Assembly: GCF_003722335.1 (NCBI RefSeq)
Contig: NZ_CP026100.1
Span: 1,152,001 to 1,216,000 of the forward strand
DNA length: 64,000 nucleotides
DNA from: Caulobacter flavus
GTDB taxonomy: Bacteria; Pseudomonadota; Alphaproteobacteria; Caulobacterales; Caulobacteraceae
Direction: 5' to 3'
Shown here: positions 42,105-51,277 of the stretch, piece by piece
Layout: each line of letters starts with the position of its first letter
Position numbering within the stretch: the stretch's first letter is position 1
Notes under the pieces: generated by a model
The model's input: the letters and a program-made list of their open reading frames with translations, nothing else
The model's database searches: none
What the model was told of the DNA's origin: nothing
Position numbers and translations under genes: made by a program

Positions 42105-42200
42105 TAAACCCCCGCGAAAGCGGGGGCCCAGGTGTTTTATCGTCGGGCGCCACGCGTTTCAGAAAAAGCCTGGGTCCCCGCGTTCGCGGGGATTTTGCGG
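42105..42200. repeat. Repeat family R3
   Basis: CCCCCGCGAAAGCGGGGGCCCAGG at the left and CCTGGGTCCCCGCGTTCGCGGGG at the right: two hairpins that are also inverted copies of each other, between two same-strand genes. Confidence 0.7.
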
Positions 42201-42213
42201 GATCAAATGAGCC

Positions 42214-42990
42214 TCAGGCCCCGTCGTCGGGGATGCACAGCAGCTTGCCGCAGGCCTTGCAGTGCACCGCGTCGGGGTCGTGCTTGCGCAGGCCGCAGTC
42301 GGGGCAGGGGAAGGTCACCTTGTGGGGCCGCAGGATCGACTGGATCAGGCCGATGAACAGCGACACCCCGCCGATCATCACCGCCATCGACAGGAGCTTG
42401 CCCCACACGCCCGGCAGGGTGACGTCGCCGTAGCCCGTCGTCGTCAGGCTGGTGACGGTGAAATAGAGGGCGTCCACATAGCCGGCGATGCCGTCGTGCC
42501 GGCCCGCGAAGCTGGAATAGACGAAGCCCGTCACCACGAAGACGAAGGTCAGCAGCGACGAGGCCGCACGGGTGATGTCCTCGATGCGGGTGTCGTCGTA
42601 GCGCCGCGCCACCGTGCGCCAGAAGAACTCGCTGTGCACCAGCGTCCACAGCCGCAGCACCCGCAGGAAGCCGAAGTTGTAGAGCCAGGCGGGGAACAGC
42701 AGGGTGGCGAGCACAAATAGGTCGACCCAGTTGATCGGCTTCTTCAGCCAGCTGCGGATGTCGCCATAGGCGATGATCCGGGCAATCAGGTCGGCGGCCA
42801 GGAAGGTCGCCACCCCATAGTCCAGCAGATAGAACGTCACCCCGTGGTGGTGCATCAGCGGCGCGGCCACGAAGAAGGCGATGATGATCAGGTCGATCAG
42901 GATTACCGCGTAGCGGAACCTCACCGCTGCGGGCGAGGCGCCGTGATAGAGGGCTCGCAGCCGGGCGCGCAGGCGCAGGTCTTCAGCCAT
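42214..42990 (-). CDS. Potassium channel with C-terminal zinc ribbon
   Basis: 258 aa. Voltage-sensor-like helices S1-S4 (S4-like FLRVLRLWTLVHSEFFWRTVARR, modest charge), then the pore with selectivity filter TTTGYGD (residues 183-189) between two helices. After the last helix, a short tail carries CPDCGLRKHDPDAVHCKACG (Cys229, 232, 244, 247), a zinc-ribbon pair, unusual on a channel. Probably cytoplasmic and possibly regulatory. Confidence 0.88.
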   Translation of the reverse strand: MAEDLRLRARLRALYHGASPAAVRFRYAVILIDLIIIAFFVAAPLMHHHGVTFYLLDYGVATFLAADLIARIIAYGDIRSWLKKPINWVDLFVLATLLFPAWLYNFGFLRVLRLWTLVHSEFFWRTVARRYDDTRIEDITRAASSLLTFVFVVTGFVYSSFAGRHDGIAGYVDALYFTVTSLTTTGYGDVTLPGVWGKLLSMAVMIGGVSLFIGLIQSILRPHKVTFPCPDCGLRKHDPDAVHCKACGKLLCIPDDGA

Positions 42991-43073
42991 TCTCGCCCCT
43001 TTCCAGGGTCATATCGGCGCAGAGGGCGCGGCGCCCTGACGCGGCGCGCGATTTTCGACTATATAGCCCGGCC

Positions 43074-43928
43074 ATGAGCCGCACCTTCCTGAAGATGAAC
43101 GGCCTCGGCAACGACTTCGTCGTCATCGAGTCCCTCACCCAGCCTTTCGACCCTTCGCCCGAGCAGATCCGCCAGATCGCCAAACGCGGCCAGGGCGGGA
43201 TCGGCTGCGACCAGGTGGTGGCCATCGATCCGCCCAAGGCGCCGGGCGCCAGCGCCTACGTGCGCTTCTGGAACGCCGACGGCGAGGAAGCCGGCGCCTG
43301 CGGCAACGCCACGCGCTGCGTGGCCTGGCTCTTGATGCGGTCGGGCGGCAAGGACGCCGTGGCCTTCGACACCAGCGCCGGCCGCCTGTCGGGCGTCATG
43401 GCCGGCGACAAGCGCGTCACCGTCGACATGGGCGAGCCCCGCCTGGCCTGGGAGCAGATCCCGCTGGCCGAGGAAATGGACACCGCCCGGGTCGAGCTGC
43501 AGGTCGGCCCCATCGACGCGCCCTGGGTGCACACCCCGGTCTGCGTCTCGATGGGCAATCCGCACGTGGTGTTCTTCGTCGACGCCCCCGTTTCGGACGA
43601 ATTCGCCGAGAAGACCGGCAGCCTGGTCGAGCATCACCCGCTGTTCCCGGAAGGCGTCAATGTCGGCTTCGCCCATGTCGTCTCGCGCGACCACATCAAG
43701 CTGAAGGTGTGGGAACGGGGCGCGGGCCTGACGGCCGCCTGCGGCACCGGCGCCTGCGCGGCCCAGGTCGCCGCCGTGCGCCGCGGCCTGACCGATCGGG
43801 TCGCCACCGTCGAGTTCGAGAGCGGACCGCTGGTGATCGAGTGGCGGCAGGCCGACGGCCACGTCATCATGACCGGCCCGGTGGCCCTGGAGTTCACCGG
43901 CAAGCTGCCGGAAGGGATCGCGGCGTGA
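43074..43928 (+). CDS. dapF: Diaminopimelate epimerase
   Basis: Makes meso-DAP for lysine and peptidoglycan. Start MSRTFLKMNGLGNDFVVIE; the two catalytic cysteines lie in EAGACGNATRC and in TAACGTGACA. 284 aa. The stop overlaps the next GTG start (GTGA). Confidence 0.97.
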   Translation: MSRTFLKMNGLGNDFVVIESLTQPFDPSPEQIRQIAKRGQGGIGCDQVVAIDPPKAPGASAYVRFWNADGEEAGACGNATRCVAWLLMRSGGKDAVAFDTSAGRLSGVMAGDKRVTVDMGEPRLAWEQIPLAEEMDTARVELQVGPIDAPWVHTPVCVSMGNPHVVFFVDAPVSDEFAEKTGSLVEHHPLFPEGVNVGFAHVVSRDHIKLKVWERGAGLTAACGTGACAAQVAAVRRGLTDRVATVEFESGPLVIEWRQADGHVIMTGPVALEFTGKLPEGIAA

Positions 43929-44752
43929 GCGAGCTGCACCCCGCCCTCGCCCCCGGCAAGACCGCCGTCGTCACCGGCGCGGCCGACGGCATCGGCCTGG
44001 CCGCCGCCAAGGCCTTCGCCGAGCTGGGCCTCAACGTGGTCATGGCCGACGTCACCGGCCGCAAGCTGAAGCAGGAAGCCGAAGCCATCGGCGCCCTGGC
44101 CGTGCCCACCGACGTGGCCGACCGCGCCGCCGTCGAGGCCCTGCGCGACGTCACGATCGAGCGCTTCGGCGCCGTCGACGTCTTGATGAACAACGCCGGC
44201 GTGGGCGGCGGCGGCGACGCCTTCTCGGGCGACGACGCCTGGAAGCGCATCCTCGACGTCAACCTGTGGGGCGTGATCAACGGCGTCCAGGTGTTCGGCG
44301 AAGAGATGGCCGAGAGCGGCCGTCCGGGCCTGATCATCAACACCGGCTCCAAGCAGGGCATCACCCAGCCGCCGGGCGACACGGCCTACAACGTCTCCAA
44401 GTCGGCGGTGAAAGCCCTGACCGAAGGCCTGGCCCACACCCTGCGCGAGATCGTCGACTGCCAGGTCAGCGCCCACCTGCTGATCCCCGGCTACACCTTC
44501 ACCGGCATGACCAAGCGCGGCCCCGGCGGCAAGCCTGACGCGGCCTGGACGGGCGAGCAGGTCGTCCACTTCATGCTGGCCCGCATCGCCGCCGGCGACT
44601 TCTACATCCTGTGCCCCGACAACGACGTACCGCGGGCCCTGGACGAGAAGCGCATGGCCTGGGCCATGGGCGACGTCATCGAGAACCGCCCGGCCCTGTC
44701 GCGCTGGCACGACGACTGGAAGGACGCCTTCGCGGCGTTCGTCGGTTCATGA
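43925..44752 (+). CDS. Short-chain dehydrogenase/reductase
   Basis: NAD(P)-dependent oxidoreductase of 275 aa, SDR superfamily. Rossmann motif TGAADGIGLAAAKAF, NNAGVGGGG, catalytic Ser before GITQPPGDTAYNVSKS (Tyr-X3-Lys). Substrate unknown. GTG start coupled to dapF; it ends inside the mtaB start (ATGA). Sits between dapF and mtaB, which are neighbours in many alphaproteobacteria. Confidence 0.9.
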   Translation: MSELHPALAPGKTAVVTGAADGIGLAAAKAFAELGLNVVMADVTGRKLKQEAEAIGALAVPTDVADRAAVEALRDVTIERFGAVDVLMNNAGVGGGGDAFSGDDAWKRILDVNLWGVINGVQVFGEEMAESGRPGLIINTGSKQGITQPPGDTAYNVSKSAVKALTEGLAHTLREIVDCQVSAHLLIPGYTFTGMTKRGPGGKPDAAWTGEQVVHFMLARIAAGDFYILCPDNDVPRALDEKRMAWAMGDVIENRPALSRWHDDWKDAFAAFVGS

Positions 44753-46080
44753 CCGTCTACACCGTCATCAAGGCCAACCCGACGCCCAAGCCGGAAGTCG
44801 GCGAAGAGGGCGGTCCGGCCACGACCATGGTCGGCGCCAACGGCGTCGACGTCGTCACCTTCGGCTGCCGCCTGAACGCCTACGAGAGCGAGGCCATGCG
44901 CGCCCGCGCCGCCGCGGACGGTCTTTCGGACGCCGTGGTGTTCAACACCTGCGCGGTGACCAACGAGGCCGTGCGCCAGGCCCGCCAGGCGATCCGCAAG
45001 GCCCGCCGCGAGCGCCCCGGCGCGCGGATCATCGTCACCGGCTGCGCCGCCCAGATCGACCCGGCCGCCTTCGCCGCCATGCCGGAAGTCGACCTGGTGC
45101 TCGGCAACGCCGAAAAGGCCGCGCCCGGCGCCCTGACCGAGACCACGGCCCGCGTGCGGGTCAACGACATCATGTCGGTCAAGGAGACCGCCGGCCACCT
45201 GATCGACGGCCTCAAGGACCGCGCCCGCGCCTATGTCGAGGTCCAGAACGGCTGCGATCACCGCTGCACCTTCTGCATCATCCCCTATGGCCGCGGAAAC
45301 TCGCGCTCGGCCCCGGCCGGCGAGGTGGTCGAGCAGGTCCGCAAGCTCGCGGCCGAAGGCTATCGCGAGGTGGTGCTGACCGGCGTCGACGTCACCTCCT
45401 GGGGCGCCGACCTGCCGGGCGAGCCGACCCTGGGCCAGCTGGTGGGCCGCATCCTGCGCATGGTCCCCGACCTGCCGCGCCTGCGCCTGTCGTCGATCGA
45501 TGCGGCCGAGATCGACCCGGACCTGCTGAAGCTCTTCGCCGAAGAGCCGCGCCTGATGCCCTACCTGCACCTGTCCCTGCAGGCGGGGGACGACCTGATC
45601 CTCAAGCGCATGAAGCGCCGCCACAATCGCACCGACGCCCTGAACCTGGTGGCCAGCGTGCGCGCGGTGCGCCCGGACGTGGCCTTCGGCGCCGACCTGA
45701 TCGCCGGCTTCCCGACCGAGAGCGAAGAGGCGTTCGAGAACACCGTCCGCCTCGTCGAGGAGGCGGGCCTGGCCTTCCTGCACGTCTTCCCCTACAGCGC
45801 CCGCCCCGGCACCCCGGCCGCGCGGATGCCGCCGGTGAAGGGGCCGGTGATCAAGGACCGCGCCAGGCGCCTGCGCGAAGCGGGCCAGCGCGGCCTGGAA
45901 CGCCACCTGGCCGCCCAGGTCGGCCGCGTGCTGCCCGGCCTCGTCGAGCGCGAGGGCCTGGCCCGAGCCGAGGACTTCACCGAGATCGCCTTCACCGGCG
46001 AGGCGCCGGCCGGCCAGATCGTCGCCTTCCGCGTCACCGGCCACGATGGCGCCCGCGTGATCGCCGAGCGGGCGGCTTGA
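44749..46080 (+). CDS. mtaB: tRNA N6-threonylcarbamoyladenosine methylthiotransferase MtaB
   Basis: Radical-SAM enzyme that converts t6A to ms2t6A at tRNA position 37. The auxiliary-cluster cysteines are Cys40, Cys68 and Cys99; the SAM cluster is CDHRCTFC (Cys169, 173, 176). A C-terminal TRAM-like domain follows. 443 aa with a short unusual N-terminal extension before VVTFGCRLNAYE; an internal ATG at 44827 is an alternative start. Coupled by ATGA to the SDR gene and by TTGA to the next gene. Confidence 0.93.
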   Translation: MTVYTVIKANPTPKPEVGEEGGPATTMVGANGVDVVTFGCRLNAYESEAMRARAAADGLSDAVVFNTCAVTNEAVRQARQAIRKARRERPGARIIVTGCAAQIDPAAFAAMPEVDLVLGNAEKAAPGALTETTARVRVNDIMSVKETAGHLIDGLKDRARAYVEVQNGCDHRCTFCIIPYGRGNSRSAPAGEVVEQVRKLAAEGYREVVLTGVDVTSWGADLPGEPTLGQLVGRILRMVPDLPRLRLSSIDAAEIDPDLLKLFAEEPRLMPYLHLSLQAGDDLILKRMKRRHNRTDALNLVASVRAVRPDVAFGADLIAGFPTESEEAFENTVRLVEEAGLAFLHVFPYSARPGTPAARMPPVKGPVIKDRARRLREAGQRGLERHLAAQVGRVLPGLVEREGLARAEDFTEIAFTGEAPAGQIVAFRVTGHDGARVIAERAA

Positions 46081-47048
46081 GGCGCGTTCTCTCGGCCGTT
46101 CTCGCTGGCCTGCTCGCCGCGCCCGTCGCGGCGCGGGCGCAGGACGCGCCGGTCAGCTTCAGCGTCATGACCTACAACGTCGCCGGCCTGCCCTGGCCGG
46201 TGAAGAAGGGGCGCGGCGAGGCCCTGCGCAAGATCGGCGACGAGCTGGCCAGGATGCGCGCCGCCGGGACCGAGCCCGACGTCGTCCTGATCCAGGAGGG
46301 CTTCCGCAAGGAGATCGGCGAGCTGATCGACCGCTCCGGCTATCCCTATGTGGCGCGCGGCCCCAAGCGCAAGCAGCGCGACCAGAGCCTGTGGGCCAAG
46401 GGCGAGAAGCCCGACTATCGCCGCGTGGCCTATCGCTGGAAAGGCGAGGGCCTGGGCAAGTGGGGCTCCAGCGGCCTGTGGGTGCTGAGCAACCACCCGA
46501 TCGAGGACGTGAAGTCGCACGCCTACCACTACTGCGCGGGCCTCGACTGCCTGGCCAACAAGGGCGTCATGCTGGTCAGCCTCAACGTGCCGGGCCTGCC
46601 GACCCCGGTCGAGGTGGCCGACACCCACCTCAATTCCAAGGGCGCCTCGCGCGTGCCCCGGCCGCGCAACCGCATGGCCCACCACCTGCAGGCCGACGAG
46701 TTCAAGCGCTTCATGGCCGCCGACCGCACGCCCGGCGCGCCCCTGATCGTCGGCGGCGACTTCAACGTCATGCACGCGCCCGACCGCTTCGACTACGTGA
46801 TGGCCGACTATCCGTTCGAGGTCGTCAGCCGCTGGTGCCACAACCTGCCGGGCGCCTGCGACACCCAGATCTCCTATGACGGCGACGCGCCCTGGCTCGA
46901 CACCCAGGACCTGATCGGCTTCCTCGACGGCGACAAGGTCGACGTCACCCCCACGCGGGTGGAGGCCACCTTCGACGGCGCCCAGGAGCCGGTGCTGTCC
47001 GACCACGACGGCTACCGCGTGACCTTCCAGCTGACGCCCAAGCCCTAG
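46077..47048 (+). CDS. Secreted endonuclease/exonuclease/phosphatase-family protein (sphingomyelinase-like)
   Basis: 323 aa with a signal peptide (RRVLSAVLAGLLAAPVAARAQ). EEP-fold motifs in order: VMTYNVAGLP, VLIQEGF, DTHLNS, GGDFNVM and SDHDGY (catalytic His). This set fits neutral sphingomyelinase/phospholipase C-type enzymes; exported nuclease is less likely. The TTG start overlaps the mtaB stop (TTGA). Confidence 0.8.
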   Translation: MRRVLSAVLAGLLAAPVAARAQDAPVSFSVMTYNVAGLPWPVKKGRGEALRKIGDELARMRAAGTEPDVVLIQEGFRKEIGELIDRSGYPYVARGPKRKQRDQSLWAKGEKPDYRRVAYRWKGEGLGKWGSSGLWVLSNHPIEDVKSHAYHYCAGLDCLANKGVMLVSLNVPGLPTPVEVADTHLNSKGASRVPRPRNRMAHHLQADEFKRFMAADRTPGAPLIVGGDFNVMHAPDRFDYVMADYPFEVVSRWCHNLPGACDTQISYDGDAPWLDTQDLIGFLDGDKVDVTPTRVEATFDGAQEPVLSDHDGYRVTFQLTPKP

Positions 47049-47051
47049 CCT

Positions 47052-47462
47052 CTAGCGCCGGCCGCCCCGGCCGTTGCCGCCCTCGACGCCGCCGCGAGCC
47101 CGCAGCAGGTCGCCCACCGACGCGCCGTCGATGGTGCAGCGGGCCACCACGCGGTCGTACGAGTGCTTGATCGCCCGGCACTGGAGGTACTGCCGCCAGA
47201 CCACGTCCTCGAGCATGGTCTTGGCCGCCCGGCCGCCGGCCGCGTGCAGCTCGGGGGCGTAGAAGTCGGCGATGCGCACCTCGATCCAGGTGGCCGGATC
47301 GCTGCTTCGTCCCACGCACAGGCTGTCGCCGTCGCCGACATAGCGGACCGGTCCGTCGAAGCGCGCGCCGGGCGCGGGCAGGGCGCCCTCGCAGGGATCG
47401 GCCAGCGCCACGGCCGGAGCCGCCAGGAACGCCGCCGCCAGAACCAGTCGCCACCCCGTCAT
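47052..47462 (-). CDS. Secreted staphylococcal-nuclease-like protein
   Basis: 136 aa, start at 47462 behind GGAGG. Signal peptide ends AVALAD. SNase features: VRYVGDGDSLCVG, IRIADFYAPEL, then helix and strand VVARCTIDG. Catalytic Arg/Glu pattern is only partly visible, so activity is uncertain. Three or four cysteines may form disulfides. Convergent with the phosphodiesterase gene, 3 bases apart. Confidence 0.75.
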   Translation of the reverse strand: MTGWRLVLAAAFLAAPAVALADPCEGALPAPGARFDGPVRYVGDGDSLCVGRSSDPATWIEVRIADFYAPELHAAGGRAAKTMLEDVVWRQYLQCRAIKHSYDRVVARCTIDGASVGDLLRARGGVEGGNGRGGRR

Positions 47463-47629
47463 CGAACCCTCCGCCTTGCGCGAGAGGAATCGGTACGCCC
47501 TATCGAAGCGGTTGTATTTTCTCACGATTTACTAACTCGAACGCACTACTGCGTCCGTTGGACACCGCGTCGGCCCTTGCTGTCATCCCCGATCTCGCCT
47601 TTGTTGCCGCCCTGCTTGTGGAGGGGATC

Positions 47630-48064
47630 ATGGGCTTGAGCGGCGGCTGCCAGTGCGGCGCGGTGCGGTTCCGGGTGGAGGGCGAGCCTGGCCGGGCCTC
47701 CATCTGTCATTGCCGGATGTGCCAGAAGGCGTTCGGCGGCCCTTTCGGGGCGCTGGTGACGGTGAACCAGGCTGACCTGACCTGGACCCGCGGCGAGCGC
47801 GCGACCTTCCGGAGCTCCGACGCGATCCGCCGCGGCTTCTGCGCCGCCTGCGGCACGCCGCTGACCTACGAATGGAGCGCCGACAAGATCGACCTGGCCG
47901 TCTTCGCCTTCGACGATCCGTCGGCGGTGGAGCCTGTCGTCCAATTGGCGATCGATACCCGCCCGGCCTGGATCGAACACCTGGCCGACATGCCGGTGCG
48001 CCCGCCGATGGGCGGATCGGCGAGCTCGGTCGTCAGCCGGCAGCATCCGGATCGGGATAGCTGA
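47630..48064 (+). CDS. GFA-domain (CENP-V-like) zinc protein
   Basis: 144 aa. The zinc motifs are clear: GGCQCGAVRF, CHCRMCQKAFGG and FCAACGTPL. The family includes glutathione-dependent formaldehyde-activating enzymes, but most members are of unknown function. ATG 47630 has GGAGG 5 bases upstream. An R2 repeat follows at once. Confidence 0.88.
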   Translation: MGLSGGCQCGAVRFRVEGEPGRASICHCRMCQKAFGGPFGALVTVNQADLTWTRGERATFRSSDAIRRGFCAACGTPLTYEWSADKIDLAVFAFDDPSAVEPVVQLAIDTRPAWIEHLADMPVRPPMGGSASSVVSRQHPDRDS

Positions 48065-48065
48065 A

Positions 48066-48136
48066 GACCCCCTCAGTCGCTTCGCGACAGCTCTCCCAGA
48101 GGGGGAGGTGGCCCGGAGGGCCGGAGGGGGTCAGTC
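48066..48136. repeat. Repeat family R2, compact copy
   Basis: CCCCCTCAGTCGCTTCGCGA ... CAGAGGGGGAGGTGGCCCGG ... CCGGAGGGGG, nearly the same as 61684-61791. Placed between convergent genes. Confidence 0.75.
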
Positions 48137-48763
48137 CCCCGCCTTCTCTTCCCCGCCCATGAACCCGGGCAGGCTCCAGCCCAGCTTGATGGCGCCCGCC
48201 CGCAGGCAGAAGGCCGCCGCGAAGCCGGCGACGCCCGCCGGCCAGAACGGCACGCGCCACCACTGCAGGATCGCGAACACCGCGGCCCCCAGCAGGGCGG
48301 CGGTGATGTAGATCTCGCGGCGCAGCAGCAGGTTGGGCTCCTCGGCCAGCACGTCGCGCACCACCCCGCCGAACGCCGTGGTCAGCACGCCCATGATCAC
48401 CGCGGTGAAGGGATGCACGCCCAGGCTCAGCGCCTTGGCCGTGCCGACCACGGCGTAGGCGGCCATGCCCAGGGCGTCGAGCCACAGCAGCGCCCGAAAC
48501 CGCCAGCCGCGCTGGCCCAGCAGCCAGATCACCAGCGCCGCCGCCAGGCACGCGAGAATGTAGCCCGGCCGCTGGATCCAGAACACCGGCGCGCCGATCA
48601 GCAGGTCGCGCAGCGTGCCGCCGCCGACGCCGGTGATGGCGGCGAAGAAGCCGAAGGTGATGATGTCGTGCTTGCGCCGCGCGGCCGCCAGCGCCCCGGT
48701 CGCGCCGAACACGGCGGCGGCGGCGTAGTCGAGCCAGAACAGGGCGGCGGCTAGGGGATCCAT
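48131..48763 (-). CDS. TRIC-type cation channel family protein (YicG-like)
   Basis: 210 aa, about seven membrane helices with internal two-fold repeats. Both halves carry the family turn: GVGGGTLRDLL and AFGGVVRDVL. Bacterial TRIC channels conduct monovalent cations. The last residues overlap the R2 repeat. Confidence 0.9.
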   Translation of the reverse strand: MDPLAAALFWLDYAAAAVFGATGALAAARRKHDIITFGFFAAITGVGGGTLRDLLIGAPVFWIQRPGYILACLAAALVIWLLGQRGWRFRALLWLDALGMAAYAVVGTAKALSLGVHPFTAVIMGVLTTAFGGVVRDVLAEEPNLLLRREIYITAALLGAAVFAILQWWRVPFWPAGVAGFAAAFCLRAGAIKLGWSLPGFMGGEEKAGD

Positions 48764-48878
48764 GGTCTCTAGACGCCATGCTCCGGCGCCAAGCGCAACC
48801 GTTCACGCTTCCGTGGCGCTAACCCTGAATCGTAAATCGCGTCTTCACTTTTCCACCCACCTCGCTACAGGAGCGCGG

Positions 48879-49820
48879 ATGAGCGAAAAGCCCTCGCAGA
48901 AACAAGGCTGGTTCCAGCGGCTTACGGCCGGCCTGACCAAGTCCTCCCAGCAGATGACCGAGCAGGTCACCGGCGCCTTCACCAAGAAGCCGCTGGACCA
49001 GGAACAGCTCGACGCGCTGGAGGAAATGCTGATCGAGGCGGACCTTGGTCCGCAGATCGCCGCCCGCATCACCGACGCCTTCGGCAAGGCCCGCTTCGGC
49101 AAGGCGTCGAGCGACCGCGAGGTCAAGGAAGCCCTGGCCGAGCTGATCACCGCCGAACTGGCCGACCGCGAAGGCCGCTTCGATCCGCTGGACGGCCCCC
49201 GCCCCTATGTCGTGCTGTTCATCGGCGTCAACGGCTCGGGCAAGACCACGACGCTGGGCAAGATCGCCGCCGACCTGACCGAGAAGGGCGCCCGCGTCCT
49301 GATCGCCGCCGGCGACACCTTCCGCGCCGCCGCCGTCGAGCAGCTGAAGGTGTGGGCCGACCGGGCCGGCGCCGACTTCATGTCCAAGCCCACCGGCAGC
49401 GACGCCGCCGCCCTGGCCTTCGAGGCCGTCGAGCGCGCCAAGGCCGAGGGCTACGACGTGGTGCTGATCGACACCGCCGGCCGCCTGCAGAACAAGCAGG
49501 GCCTGATGGACGAGCTCCTGAAGGTCATCCGCGTGGTCAAGAAGGTCGACCCGGACTATCCGCACGAGACCCTGCTGGTGCTCGACGCCACCGTCGGCCG
49601 CAACGCGCTGGCCCAGGAAAAGGTGTTCGGCAACAGCGTCGGCGTGTCGGGCATCGTCATGACCAAGCTGGACGGCACCGCCCGCGGCGGCGTGCTGATC
49701 CCCGTCGCCCGCGCCTCGGACAGCCCGATCAAGTTGATCGGCGTCGGCGAGGGGATCGACGACCTGCAGCCGTTCGACGCGCGCGCCTTCTCGCGCTCGC
49801 TGGTCGGCCTGGAGGACTGA
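48879..49820 (+). CDS. ftsY: Signal recognition particle receptor FtsY
   Basis: SRP receptor GTPase that meets Ffh at the membrane. Short basic N-terminus (MSEKPSQKQGWFQRL), N domain about 40-100, G domain with GVNGSGKTTTLGKIA (about 114-128), DTFRAAA, DTAGRLQNK and TKLDGTARGG. 313 aa, without the long acidic A domain of E. coli FtsY. ATG 48879 chosen; a longer frame upstream lacks homology. yciB follows 5 bases later. Confidence 0.97.
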   Translation: MSEKPSQKQGWFQRLTAGLTKSSQQMTEQVTGAFTKKPLDQEQLDALEEMLIEADLGPQIAARITDAFGKARFGKASSDREVKEALAELITAELADREGRFDPLDGPRPYVVLFIGVNGSGKTTTLGKIAADLTEKGARVLIAAGDTFRAAAVEQLKVWADRAGADFMSKPTGSDAAALAFEAVERAKAEGYDVVLIDTAGRLQNKQGLMDELLKVIRVVKKVDPDYPHETLLVLDATVGRNALAQEKVFGNSVGVSGIVMTKLDGTARGGVLIPVARASDSPIKLIGVGEGIDDLQPFDARAFSRSLVGLED

Positions 49821-49825
49821 AGCGC

Positions 49826-50431
49826 GTGAGCCAGTCCCCCGACAGCAAGAAGAAGAACGCCTGGGTGCGGACCGCCGTCGACTACGGCGCGCCGATCGCC
49901 TTCGCCGTTACCTACTTCGCCACCAAGAACTTCCAGACCGCCACCTGGGTGCTGGTCGCCGCCTCGGCCCTGGCCCTGGCGGTCGGCTACGCGGTCGAGC
50001 GGCGAGTGGCCCTGCTGCCGCTGTTCTCGGGCGTGATGGCACTGGTGTTCGGCGTGCTGGGCCTGGTCTTCCACAGCGACGTGTTCGTCAAGATCAAGGT
50101 CACCGTCGTCAACGGCGCCTTGGCCGCCTTCATGATCGGCGGGGCGCTGCTGAACCGCGCGCCGCTGAAGGCGCTGATGGGCGAGGCGCTGCACATGTCC
50201 GACGCCGCCTGGCGGACCCTGACCCTGCGCTATGGCGGCTATTTTGCGGTGGCCGCCATCGCCAACGAGGTCGTGCGCCTGACCCAGGACACCCCGACCT
50301 GGGTGAAGTTCCGCATCGCGCTGCTGCCGCTGGCCCTGGTCTTCTCGCTGACCCAGACGCCCTTCATCATGAAGCACATGGCCAAGCCCGACGACCAGAA
50401 GACCCCCGAACCGCCCGACGCCGGGTTCTGA
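49826..50431 (+). CDS. yciB: Inner-membrane septation protein YciB/IspZ
   Basis: 201 aa, five to six membrane helices. Family marks: YGAPIAFAVTYF in helix 1, VFHSDVFVKIKVTVVNG, LNRAPLKALMG, WRTLTLRYGGYFAVAAIANEVV. Needed for normal septation and envelope integrity in several bacteria. GTG start with GGAGG inside the ftsY end. Confidence 0.9.
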   Translation: MSQSPDSKKKNAWVRTAVDYGAPIAFAVTYFATKNFQTATWVLVAASALALAVGYAVERRVALLPLFSGVMALVFGVLGLVFHSDVFVKIKVTVVNGALAAFMIGGALLNRAPLKALMGEALHMSDAAWRTLTLRYGGYFAVAAIANEVVRLTQDTPTWVKFRIALLPLALVFSLTQTPFIMKHMAKPDDQKTPEPPDAGF

Positions 50432-50558
50432 CGACCCGCTTTCGCACAGGCCTCGTCCAGAGCCTGTCGAAGGATCCGCCGCCCACGGACCATCTGTCGT
50501 CAAACCGACGCGTTAGCGTGCTAGCTGGACGTCCGTCAGCGGAAACGGGGCGGACGAC

Positions 50559-51128
50559 ATGGCCAAGCACAAGAGCGAGAAGACCGCGGCGCGCGAAGTC
50601 GGGGTGCTGGACCGCTCGCCCAGCCACCTGCTGCACCGGGTGCTGCAGACCGCCCTCGACATCTATGTGGAAGAGACCGGCGCGGGCGGGATCACCCAGC
50701 GCCAGTTCGCGGTTCTGGCCGCCGTGGCCCAGCACGAGGGCGTCACCCAGACCGGCCTGGTCAAGGCCACCGGCATCGACCGCTCGACCCTGGCCGACAT
50801 GGTCGCCCGGATGATCGCCAAGGGTCACCTGGAACGTCAGCGTTCGGAACAGGACGCCCGCGCCAACTCCGTGCGCCTCACCGAGGCCGGACGGCTGATC
50901 CTCGAAGAGAGCCTGCCGCGCGTGGCCTCCGCCGACGCCCGCATCCTGTCGCTGCTGAAGGCCGGCAAGCGCGACGGCTTCCTCGACCTGCTGGCCGAGA
51001 TGGCGGCCGTGGACCTCAGCGCGCCGCGTCCCGAGCCCAAGGCCAAGAAGCCCAAGGCTGAGAAAGCCGACAAGCCGAAGAAGGACAAGAAGACCAAGAA
51101 GGACAAGGACGCCAAGAAGGCGGCCTGA
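50559..51128 (+). CDS. MarR-family transcriptional regulator with Lys-rich tail
   Basis: 189 aa. MarR winged helix: ITQRQFAVLAAVAQHEGVTQTGLVKATGIDRSTLADMVARM, wing HLERQRSEQDARANSVRLT. The last 35 residues are nearly all Lys, Ala, Asp and Pro (PKKDKKTKKDKDAKKAA), which may add unspecific DNA affinity. Not next to an obvious target operon; autoregulation is plausible. Upstream, 50432-50558 holds the short repeat CGTCCAGAGCCTGTCGAAGG. Confidence 0.88.
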   Translation: MAKHKSEKTAAREVGVLDRSPSHLLHRVLQTALDIYVEETGAGGITQRQFAVLAAVAQHEGVTQTGLVKATGIDRSTLADMVARMIAKGHLERQRSEQDARANSVRLTEAGRLILEESLPRVASADARILSLLKAGKRDGFLDLLAEMAAVDLSAPRPEPKAKKPKAEKADKPKKDKKTKKDKDAKKAA

Positions 51129-51277
51129 CCTGTCCCGGCCGCGAAACCTCCGCTGTTTCGCGGCGTTTCCTTCAGCCCCGACCTGAACGGCCCTTCATCG
51201 CAGCGCCGGAAAACGGCCGCTCCATGGCCTTTCCCGCGACGCGCGCACAGGGCAAAGGTGGAGGTGAAGGAGTTCGC

